This document shows, one piece after another, positions 1 to 5,589 of a DNA stretch of 5,700 nucleotides. Position 1 is the stretch's first letter; each line of letters starts with the position of its first letter. The notes below the pieces were generated by a model, which did no database searches, was not told the origin of the DNA, and saw nothing but the letters and a program-made list of their open reading frames with translations. Where the stretch lies: contig JAISDP010000133.1 in assembly GCA_031264715.1 (NCBI GenBank), forward strand, positions 1 to 5,700. The letters are read 5' to 3'. The position numbers and the translations under genes were made by a program. This stretch comes from Bacteroidales bacterium. GTDB lineage: Bacteria > Bacteroidota > Bacteroidia > Bacteroidales > UBA4181.

Positions 1-2
1 AC

Positions 3-125
3 CCGGCACGCGAATATGCAGGTACGGATGACCAACTGAACAAGGCGATAGAAGTAATCCTGGACGAACTGAAGAATTACAGGCCGATACCGCCCGTTCC
101 GGCAGCGCCGGACAAAAGCCGGTAA
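3..125 (+). CDS. C-terminal end of a probable tricorn-type S41 peptidase (partial, runs in from the left)
   Basis: The third plus-strand frame is open from the window edge to a TAA at 123-125 and gives 40 residues; the other two plus frames stop early. The tail has an amphipathic helix (DDQLNKAIEVILDELKNY), then a proline-rich stretch (PIPPVPAAP) and a final PDKSR. From memory of the family, a 'DxQLxKAIEVxxxEL' helix followed by a Pro-rich tail ending in PDKS(K/R) is typical of the C-terminus of large secreted tricorn-like S41 peptidases of Bacteroidota, which degrade peptides in the periplasm or outside the cell. The catalytic domains lie outside the window, so the family call rests only on this tail and is tentative. 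That the segment is a real coding end is more certain. The gene reads in the same direction as trpS, but the inverted repeat and a separate promoter between them argue against one operon. Confidence 0.5.
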   Translation, partial: PAREYAGTDDQLNKAIEVILDELKNYRPIPPVPAAPDKSR

Positions 126-132
126 AGGCGTT

Positions 133-162
133 TTTGTTCCGATCGGAACCGATCGGAACAAA
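133..162. repeat. Perfect 30-bp inverted repeat made of two abutting CCGATCGGAA units
   Basis: Positions 133-146 and 149-162 are exact reverse complements (14 bp each) separated by AA at 147-148. The same stretch is also a direct repeat of the 10-bp unit CCGATCGGAA (139-148 and 149-158), and each unit contains the palindrome CCGATCGG. It lies 7 bp after the stop codon of the upstream gene and 28 bp before the -7 box of trpS. As RNA it would make a strong hairpin and could protect or end the upstream transcript. However, the T run (131-135) is on the 5' side and the hairpin is followed by AAATC, not by a T run, so it is not a textbook intrinsic terminator. A 10-bp tandem palindrome also suits a dimeric regulator binding on one DNA face. 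Which of these is true cannot be read from the sequence. Confidence 0.9.
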
Positions 163-190
163 TCTTCAATGATTATTTATAAGGATTTCC

Positions 191-198
191 TATCTTTG
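191..198 (+). promoter_or_regulatory. Bacteroidota-type -7 promoter box for trpS
   Basis: TATCTTTG fits the Bacteroidota sigma-ABfr -7 consensus TAnnTTTG at every fixed position. It lies 24 bp before the chosen trpS start, which would give a leader of roughly 15-20 nt, too short for a T-box or attenuator. No clear TTG-type -33 element is visible at the usual distance. The box falls inside the 5' extension of the trpS frame and so argues for the downstream ATG. Confidence 0.65.
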
Positions 199-222
199 CG
201 GCTTTATTTGAAAAATCACACA

Positions 223-1224
223 ATGAGTCAACAACAAGATATCGTGCTGAGCGGCATCCGTTCCACGGGAAGTTTACATTTAGGCAATTATTTTGGTGCG
301 ATGCGTAATTTCGTGCGGTTGCAGGAAACGCACACCTGCTATTTTTTCATTGCGGATTATCATTCGCTTACCACGCATCCCGCTCCCGAAGATCTGCACA
401 ATAATGTCCGCCGCATCCTGGCCGAATACATCGCTTCGGGTATTGATCCCGAAAAATGCACGCTGTACGTACAGAGCGATGTACCCGAAACCTGTGATTT
501 GTACCTGCTGCTCAACATGATTGCATACGTGGGCGAATTGGAGCGCACTACCACTTTCAAGGATAAAATCCGCAAGCAGCCGGGCAACATCAATGCCGGC
601 CTCCTCACTTACCCTGTACTGATGGCTTCGGACATACTCATCCACCGCGCCCACAAGGTACCTGTGGGCAAGGACCAGGAGCAACACCTGGAACTGGCGC
701 GTGTGTATGCACGGCGATTCAATAATACTTATAACTGCGAGATTTTCCCCGAACCCGAAGCGTTCAACTTTGGCGCTAACCTGGTTAAAGTGCCCGGCCT
801 CGACGGAACCGGTAAGATGGGCAAGTCCGAAGGCAACGGCATATACCTGACCGATGCCCCAGAGGTAATCCGCAAAAAGGTGATGAAAGCCGTAACCGAT
901 ACAGGCCCCACCGAACCCAACCAGGAACTCGCCGAACCGATACAAAACCTGTTTACGATCCTGGACCTGGTATCGAAACCCGAAACAGCAGCTTTTTTTC
1001 GCGACCAATACGCCCGGTGCAGCATCCGCTACGGCGACCTGAAAAAGCAACTGGCCGAGGATCTTATCGCATACCTCGCTCCAATCCGCGAAAAGTTCGA
1101 GCAAATCATCAACGATAAGGAATATCTTGGAAAAGTAGCTGCGGCAGGCCGTGAAAAAGCGCGTGCCAGCGCTGCCAAAACTATTGCCGAAGTACGGAGG
1201 GCAATCGGGATTAACCGGTTGTAG
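223..1224 (+). CDS. trpS: Tryptophanyl-tRNA synthetase (class I)
   Basis: The 333-residue product charges tRNA-Trp with tryptophan using ATP in the cytoplasm. It has the class I Rossmann signatures in order: the HIGH-type motif HLGN at residues 19-22 inside SGIRSTGSLHLGNYFGAM, the TrpRS-typical VGKDQEQHLELAR segment (D151, Q152, H155), and the KMSKS-type loop as KMGKS at 198-202 after PGLDGTG. The length is normal for bacterial TrpRS. The frame is open further upstream, to an ATG at 169, but the ATG at 223 is preferred: the extension is unlike TrpRS, the promoter box at 191-198 lies inside it, and MSQQQDIVLSGIRS places the HIGH motif at the usual distance from the N-terminus. There is no Shine-Dalgarno sequence, as is usual in this phylum, only an A-rich leader. 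The gene ends 33 bp from the end of the convergent beta-helix gene. The Ser-to-Gly change in the KMSKS loop is, as far as I recall, common in this phylum and is no sign of inactivation. Confidence 0.97.
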   Translation: MSQQQDIVLSGIRSTGSLHLGNYFGAMRNFVRLQETHTCYFFIADYHSLTTHPAPEDLHNNVRRILAEYIASGIDPEKCTLYVQSDVPETCDLYLLLNMIAYVGELERTTTFKDKIRKQPGNINAGLLTYPVLMASDILIHRAHKVPVGKDQEQHLELARVYARRFNNTYNCEIFPEPEAFNFGANLVKVPGLDGTGKMGKSEGNGIYLTDAPEVIRKKVMKAVTDTGPTEPNQELAEPIQNLFTILDLVSKPETAAFFRDQYARCSIRYGDLKKQLAEDLIAYLAPIREKFEQIINDKEYLGKVAAAGREKARASAAKTIAEVRRAIGINRL

Positions 1225-1257
1225 TAGTTGACTCCTTTTAAAATCCAGCTTGTGGGT

Positions 1258-2781
1258 TCAGACTCCCTTCCTTCTGTTTTGCATACTGTTCCATAACTGC
1301 CGGATCATCTTCGGATTGACGGTTTCATTTCGTTTACTGTTGCTCTCCTTCCAGTTTAGAAGCTGGCGCAGGTCATTCCGTACCGCTTTTCGGGTTGCAT
1401 TATTTTCCGGAATAAATTTGTTTCCCTCCGACATAATATTGCCCGAAAAAACAAGCCGGCCGATAGAATCAACACCAGTCCATTCTATCATTTTAGGGAT
1501 ATGAAAAATATTATCCGTTATTTTGACATCCGACGGCCTGCCATCAACAACAATAGGGATTACCTTCGAATTTCTGTTGTAAAACAGGTTATTGTGGATA
1601 ACCGACTGGGTTTGCCCCGAACCGTAGAAATGCATGAGCGCATGGCCGTCATTCAAACTGATGTTGAAACGGATGACATGTCCCATGTTCTGTGCTTCGG
1701 GCACAGTATATGTATGACCGTGAAAAAGCATGAATCCACCTTTGTTATTGTGGCTGAAATTGTACTGGTAGACATGTCCCACCGAATACGCGTCGCAGTC
1801 GAAAGCCATACCGTCGCGCACTGACCGGGTGTTGCATACTTCGTTGTGCTGTATCAGTACCGAATCACTGTTCCATGCCCACAGGCCGACATTATGTCCT
1901 TCGGAACGCGATGCGGCGCCATCCACCTTGTTATATTCCATCAATGCCTTGAACGACGTTTGCGGCACAATACCGTCGCCACCAATGCTTTCCAGGTCGT
2001 TGCCACGGATCACCACATTCAGGTTTGCCCTGTACGTTCCCATCTCGTCCACCCACGAATACGGGTAGACGCTACTTCGCGGACGGCGCTGCCAGTAGGA
2101 ACTGACCCCTATGCCCGTACGATTTACCATGTATACGCGGTTATCGAGGATATACACGCCATTGAAAAACGATGGTTTCTTTTTCCCGAGCACTGACAGC
2201 ATAATGCCTCCACTGCCGTGAAAATCTTTCGAATCATCGCCCTTTACATGATGAACGTAATTATTTTTGATAGTAATACTCCGTAATTCGCCCGTATCCG
2301 ACGCTACCACAAATATGCCGCGCCTCCTCTCATCACCATTATCATCAAAATTCCCGATCACATTGTCGGGCATATTGGTAATTTCCAGATCGCTGATCAC
2401 CCAATACTGCTGGTTGTAAAGCAAAACCGTCTGTATGGTGCGGATTCCTTCAAAATCCACCGGATCGGCATGTCCGCCGTGAATTTTTGGTCGTCTGCCA
2501 CTACCGTATCCGGATATAACAATGGGTCGCCCTTCCGCACCCGACCCCCTGGGGTATAACATTCCTTCCCACTCCTGCCCGGTACGGAACAGGATTGTAT
2601 CGCCCGGCCGAAAGGTAGTGATATTTACTTGCCGCAACGTTTTCCACGCATCGGACGACGAGAGGCCGCTATGATCATCATCGCCGGTCTGTGCATCCAC
2701 ATAGTACGTTTCGCCATGCATCATCGTGCACACACATAATGAAAAAAGAACAACAACAATTCTGTTAAACCGTTTCGGCAT
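1258..2781 (-). CDS. Secreted right-handed parallel beta-helix protein (pectate-lyase-like fold), putative glycan-active
   Basis: The product is 507 residues long. Residues 1-23 form a signal peptide (MPKRFNR, a hydrophobic core VVVLFSLCVC, then MMHG before ETYYVD); no proper lipobox is seen, so it is probably a soluble exported protein. Next comes a module common at the N-terminus of bacterial beta-helix lyases and hydrolases, YYVDAQTGDDDHSG...AWKTL...PGDTILFRTG (about 26-67). From about 125 to 455 there are repeated coils with strand-Asn turns: TIKNNYV, YILDNRVY, VIRGNDLE, LIQHNEV, YQYNFSHNN, IRFNISLN, VIHNNLFYN, KITDNIFH, VFSGNIM. The central block GGDGIV (267-272), GLWAWNSD (299-306), DGMAFDCD (323-330) and QYNFSHNNKGGFM (339-351) recalls a widespread family often named only 'right-handed parallel beta-helix repeat-containing protein'. 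No catalytic residues can be assigned, and I see no T9SS sorting domain; the tail (462-507) is basic and probably helical. The frame opens at 2829, but the promoter box overlaps that ATG; the ATG at 2781 has a signal peptide directly behind it and AGAGGG in front. Substrate and activity are unknown. Confidence 0.88.
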   Translation of the reverse strand: MPKRFNRIVVVLFSLCVCTMMHGETYYVDAQTGDDDHSGLSSSDAWKTLRQVNITTFRPGDTILFRTGQEWEGMLYPRGSGAEGRPIVISGYGSGRRPKIHGGHADPVDFEGIRTIQTVLLYNQQYWVISDLEITNMPDNVIGNFDDNGDERRRGIFVVASDTGELRSITIKNNYVHHVKGDDSKDFHGSGGIMLSVLGKKKPSFFNGVYILDNRVYMVNRTGIGVSSYWQRRPRSSVYPYSWVDEMGTYRANLNVVIRGNDLESIGGDGIVPQTSFKALMEYNKVDGAASRSEGHNVGLWAWNSDSVLIQHNEVCNTRSVRDGMAFDCDAYSVGHVYQYNFSHNNKGGFMLFHGHTYTVPEAQNMGHVIRFNISLNDGHALMHFYGSGQTQSVIHNNLFYNRNSKVIPIVVDGRPSDVKITDNIFHIPKMIEWTGVDSIGRLVFSGNIMSEGNKFIPENNATRKAVRNDLRQLLNWKESNSKRNETVNPKMIRQLWNSMQNRRKGV

Positions 2782-2788
2782 TTCACTA

Positions 2789-2794
2789 CCCTCT
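2789..2794 (-). promoter_or_regulatory. Shine-Dalgarno-like site deciding the beta-helix gene start
   Basis: On the minus strand AGAGGG lies 7 nt before the ATG at 2781. Such sites are uncommon in Bacteroidota, so it is modest support for this start over the in-frame ATGs at 2802, 2820 and 2829. Confidence 0.45.
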
Positions 2795-2826
2795 TGAATC
2801 ATACTGCCACAGCGAATCATAGAATG

Positions 2827-2834
2827 CAAATATA
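2827..2834 (-). promoter_or_regulatory. Bacteroidota-type -7 promoter box for the beta-helix gene
   Basis: Read on the minus strand this is TATATTTG, a full match to TAnnTTTG, and 45 bp separate it from the ATG at 2781. Transcription would start near 2820, giving a leader of about 40 nt. No convincing -33 TTG element is seen upstream. The region around it is AT-rich and shared with the divergent TPR-ribH promoter. Confidence 0.65.
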
Positions 2835-2883
2835 ATCATAATAACATTTTTTGGTAAAATTTTTATTCCTCGTCAGGAATTTA

Positions 2884-2891
2884 TACTTTTG
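2884..2891 (+). promoter_or_regulatory. Bacteroidota-type -7 promoter box for the TPR-ribH operon
   Basis: TACTTTTG fits TAnnTTTG and lies 29 bp before the ATG at 2921. A TTTG at 2850-2853 is about 30 bp upstream, further than the usual -33 spacing, so the upstream element is unclear. The box is 49 bp from the divergent box on the minus strand. Confidence 0.6.
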
Positions 2892-2920
2892 CGCAGAATT
2901 TTTTAACCTGATTTGAATAT

Positions 2921-3616
2921 ATGTCAAAAAAACCGAACGACAAAGCTGAAGTGAGGGTTGAAGGCGTGGAGCATGCCCTGACCAAAGCCGAGCAATTTAT
3001 CGAAACATACCAAAACCAAATTGTTTGGGTAATTGTGGTTATACTGGGTATTGTGGTGCTTTACATGGCATTTCAGAAGCTTTATGTCGATAAGAAATCA
3101 GAGGAAGTTGCTGCACAAATGTTTCCTGCCGAACAATATTTCGAGAAAGATGACTGGGAAAAGGCGCTGGACGGCGATGGCAACAATCTGGGATTTGTCG
3201 ACATCATCAGCGACTACAAATTTACCCCGTCGGCCAATCTTGCAAAATACTATGCCGGGCTTTGTTATTTGCATCTGGGCGAATATGATGAAGCCATCAG
3301 CTATTTGAGTAAATTCAAATCAAAAGACAAAATATTGTCATCCATTGCATTGGGTGGCATCGGTGATGCATACGCACAACTCGGCGAACCGGAAAAGGCC
3401 GTCAATTTCTACAGGAAAGCAGCGGGACACAGGAGTAACGATTTTACATCGCCACTGTACCTGTTGCGTGCCGGTATTCTGCTCGAAAAGGAAGGCAAGT
3501 TGAAGGAAGCAGGCGAACTGTACGAACGTATCAAAACCGATTATGCCGCAAGTACCGAAGGCCGGACGATTGATAAATACATCGCCCGAATCAAAGTAAA
3601 GCAGGGCGGCAATTAA
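2921..3616 (+). CDS. Membrane-anchored periplasmic TPR protein, YfgM-like
   Basis: The 231-residue product has a charged N-terminal region (1-32, lysine-rich MSKKPNDK start), one hydrophobic segment at about 33-51 (QIVWVIVVILGIVVLYMAF), then a soluble part made of TPR-like helical pairs. The clearest TPRs are at about 106-135 (AKYYAGLCYLHLGEYDEAIS), 141-170 (ALGGIGDAYAQLGEPEKAVNFYRKA) and 179-208 (LYLLRAGILLEKEGKLKEAG). There is no cleavable signal peptide. The lysines before the membrane segment suggest the N-terminus is cytoplasmic and the TPRs periplasmic. This layout matches the YfgM/TPR_21 type, which in E. coli is linked to SecYEG and periplasmic chaperones; that role is an inference here. 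The promoter box at 2884-2891 and the lack of a better upstream ATG fix the start. It is followed after 5 bp by ribH, so the two are almost surely co-transcribed, a pairing that I recall from other Bacteroidota genomes. Confidence 0.85.
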   Translation: MSKKPNDKAEVRVEGVEHALTKAEQFIETYQNQIVWVIVVILGIVVLYMAFQKLYVDKKSEEVAAQMFPAEQYFEKDDWEKALDGDGNNLGFVDIISDYKFTPSANLAKYYAGLCYLHLGEYDEAISYLSKFKSKDKILSSIALGGIGDAYAQLGEPEKAVNFYRKAAGHRSNDFTSPLYLLRAGILLEKEGKLKEAGELYERIKTDYAASTEGRTIDKYIARIKVKQGGN

Positions 3617-3621
3617 ATATA

Positions 3622-4110
3622 ATGTCAACACAAAATCTTTCCCGATACAATGACGTTCCCGATGCAACCGGGATGAAAATCGGCATCGTAGTTGCCGAAT
3701 GGAACAGCGAAGTAACCTCCGTCATGAAGGAAGGCGCCATACAGACCCTCAAGGAGCATGGCGTAAAAGACGGGGATATCATACTGCGTCATGTGCCCGG
3801 AAGTTTTGAGCTCACTGCCGGTGCGCAAATGATGGCAGGATACACTTCCGTGGATGCCATTATCAGTATCGGCTGTGTGATCCGCGGTGAAACGCCGCAC
3901 TTCGACTATATCTGCCAGGGTGTTACTGCCGGACTGACGCAGGTTTCCATCAATTTCGAAATCCCGGTCATTTTCGGGGTACTCACTACCAACAACCTCC
4001 AACAGGCGCTCGACCGTGCAGGCGGCAAACATGGCAACAAAGGAGTGGAAGCTGCTGTAACGGCCATCAAAATGGTGGCATTGAAGCGCGATTTCCAACA
4101 GAACGGCTAA
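3622..4110 (+). CDS. ribH: 6,7-dimethyl-8-ribityllumazine synthase
   Basis: The 162-residue cytoplasmic enzyme condenses 5-amino-6-ribitylamino-uracil with 3,4-dihydroxy-2-butanone 4-phosphate to give 6,7-dimethyl-8-ribityllumazine, the next-to-last step of riboflavin synthesis. Family motifs are all present: VVAEWN (residues 23-28, with W27 at the usual aromatic site that stacks on the pyrimidine), VPGSFEL (58-64), IGCVIRGETPHFDY (83-96, with H93 as the catalytic histidine), FGVLTTNN (118-125) and DRAGGKHGNKG (131-141, with R132 at the phosphate-binding site). The length is typical and nothing is missing. It starts 5 bp after the TPR gene stop with no promoter between, so it is the second gene of that operon. 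There is no FMN riboswitch in front of it and no other riboflavin gene in the window, so the pathway genes are scattered, as is common in this phylum. The enzyme usually forms pentamers or 60-mers. Confidence 0.97.
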   Translation: MSTQNLSRYNDVPDATGMKIGIVVAEWNSEVTSVMKEGAIQTLKEHGVKDGDIILRHVPGSFELTAGAQMMAGYTSVDAIISIGCVIRGETPHFDYICQGVTAGLTQVSINFEIPVIFGVLTTNNLQQALDRAGGKHGNKGVEAAVTAIKMVALKRDFQQNG

Positions 4111-4245
4111 TCGAGCGGTAAGAGATGTAAGCTTGTAAGCGTGCATAGAAGAGGTAGTATCTTGTGTCCTCATGCCTTGCACTAATACTTGTCTCCGTTT
4201 CTTCTTTGCAATCCTGCGTCTTTGCACGCAATAAATTCCCCCGAA
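4111..4245. other. Intergenic region between ribH and the kinase gene
   Basis: These 135 bp hold no open frame with coding character. TTTGCA occurs twice, at 4205-4210 and 4221-4226. TGCGT (4215-4219) and ACGCA (4226-4230) can pair as a small hairpin just before the kinase start. GTGCA (4141-4145) with TGCAC (4178-4182), and GAGG (4151-4154) with CCTC (4168-4171), could form a loose stem. Only degenerate -7 boxes are seen (for example CGTCTTTG at 4217-4224), and there is no intrinsic terminator with a T run. The kinase may have its own weak or regulated promoter here or be read through from ribH. Confidence 0.5.
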
Positions 4246-5553
4246 ATGCCTAAGCATAAAGCTATATTGATTCTAAGATTATCGGCCGTCGTGCTGCTGG
4301 CGGTTGCGGCGGGCATATTGCCGGCCATAGGGTATTATTGGCAGGCTGCCCTTGTGTGCGTTGCGTTGTTAAGGTGCACGGTCGGCCTGTGGCGATGGAT
4401 AAACCGCAGCACAAAAGACCTGAAACGTTTGATCGAAGCTGTCCGGTTCAACGAATTAAATATCTCTTTCCGCCCGGCTATCGGGAAAGGTTTGCCGAAA
4501 GAACTGGCGCATGCCATGGAGGAAAGCCTGGTACACTTCAGGTACAGGCTGATGCAAGCCGAAGTCGACCGGATGTTCTACGATACATTACTGCAGCGCA
4601 TCGACTCGGGAATCATGGTGCTGAACAAATACGGCGCCACGGAGTGGATCAATAAAACCGCAGTGGAGATGTTCGGCAAACCCCAGCCCCGCAAGCTGGA
4701 CGATCTGAAAAATGTTTCGCCCGACCTTCCGGGAATGTTGGGACAGTTGGCGCCGCGCGAAGTAAAACTGCTGACCATCAATAAGGACGGAACAGCGGTG
4801 AAGTACGCCGTTACTGCGACGTATTTCAGTGCGGGCGGCAGAGACCTCAAACTGGTCAGCCTGAAAAACATCCAACCGGTACTCGAAGAACACGAAAGCG
4901 ACGCATGGCGCAAGTTGATACGCGTGCTTACCCACGAAATCATGAACTCCATTACACCCATCATCTCGTTGGCCGAGACATTGGCCAATGAACCGGCGGG
5001 TGCGAAACAGGGTGATGTAATGAACCGGGCTATGCAGACCATTTACCGCCGTAGCAGGGGATTGGTCGATTTCGTAAAAAACTACCAGCAGCTAACCCGT
5101 ATTCCTGAGCCTGTGCTTGCGGAAATTCCCGCTAAGGAAATGTTATCCGACATCAGCCGGTTGTTACGGGCGGATGGAATCAGGTTCACATTCCATGTAG
5201 AACCTCCCGACATGCAAATCATTGCTGACCGCGCCCTAACAGAACAGGTACTTATCAATCTCATCAAAAACGCATGGGAAGCCTGTTGCGAATTGTCGAA
5301 TCCCGAAATAACCGTGGATGTACACAAAAACGAATATCAACGACCGGTAGCAATTATCGCCGACAACGGTTACGGCATTGTCCCCGACGTACTCGACAAA
5401 GTATTTGTCCCGTTTTTTACGACTAAAACAGGCGGGTCGGGCATTGGTTTGAGCATATGCCGGCAGATTATGAATCTGCACCACGGCAATATTTCCATCG
5501 AATCGGAAGTAGACAGGGGTACCACTGTGACCCTGCGATTCTGGCAAGATTAA
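4246..5553 (+). CDS. Membrane PAS-domain sensor histidine kinase, NtrY/NtrB-like
   Basis: The 435-residue product autophosphorylates on a histidine and passes the phosphate to a response regulator. Two hydrophobic segments (about 7-28 and 30-48) are joined by almost no loop, so there is no extracytoplasmic sensor domain. A charged linker (53-105) leads to a PAS-like domain (about 108-210, with LLQRIDSGIMVLNKYGATEWINKTA). The HisKA H-box is LTHEIMNSITPIISL with phospho-acceptor H230. The ATPase domain has an N-box NLIKNAWEA (N338, N342), G1 DNGYG (373-377), F-box FVPFFTTKTGG (387-397) and G2 GSGIGLS (397-403). All catalytic residues are present. The HEIMNSITPI H-box and domain order fit an NtrY-like group of Bacteroidota, normally paired with a sigma-54-dependent regulator; none is in the window. 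The frame extends upstream to 4189, but the ATG at 4246 is chosen because the first membrane segment follows it directly; the extension has no membrane or kinase feature. Confidence 0.93.
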   Translation: MPKHKAILILRLSAVVLLAVAAGILPAIGYYWQAALVCVALLRCTVGLWRWINRSTKDLKRLIEAVRFNELNISFRPAIGKGLPKELAHAMEESLVHFRYRLMQAEVDRMFYDTLLQRIDSGIMVLNKYGATEWINKTAVEMFGKPQPRKLDDLKNVSPDLPGMLGQLAPREVKLLTINKDGTAVKYAVTATYFSAGGRDLKLVSLKNIQPVLEEHESDAWRKLIRVLTHEIMNSITPIISLAETLANEPAGAKQGDVMNRAMQTIYRRSRGLVDFVKNYQQLTRIPEPVLAEIPAKEMLSDISRLLRADGIRFTFHVEPPDMQIIADRALTEQVLINLIKNAWEACCELSNPEITVDVHKNEYQRPVAIIADNGYGIVPDVLDKVFVPFFTTKTGGSGIGLSICRQIMNLHHGNISIESEVDRGTTVTLRFWQD

Positions 5554-5589
5554 ACGGCGTCCGAAGGTCATGAAAAGCCGGCCTCATGA

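Noticed and set aside
133..162. Calling the inverted repeat an intrinsic terminator of the upstream gene
   Set aside because: The T run is on the 5' side, and the hairpin is followed by AAATC rather than Ts, so the standard terminator form is missing.
126..222. T-box or tryptophan leader attenuator before trpS
   Set aside because: The likely transcript leader is under 20 nt, with no room for a T-box, and there is no Trp-rich leader peptide.
280..1104. Long open frame (274 codons) on the minus strand antisense to trpS
   Set aside because: It lies wholly inside a clear TrpRS gene, its protein is Cys/Phe/Val-rich with no recognisable motif, and long antisense frames follow from the codon use of the sense gene.
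1846..2196. Plus-strand open frames inside the beta-helix gene
   Set aside because: The minus-strand frame has a signal peptide, promoter and beta-helix repeats; the plus-strand products have shadow composition and no start signals.
3625..4257. Open frame (210 codons) on the minus strand covering ribH and the following gap
   Set aside because: It is antisense to a complete lumazine synthase gene, its protein resembles no family, and no promoter or start signal is seen at 4257.
5568..5589. Paired TCATGA palindromes after the kinase gene as a terminator
   Set aside because: The stem would be only 6 bp, each copy is self-palindromic, and no T run follows on either strand.
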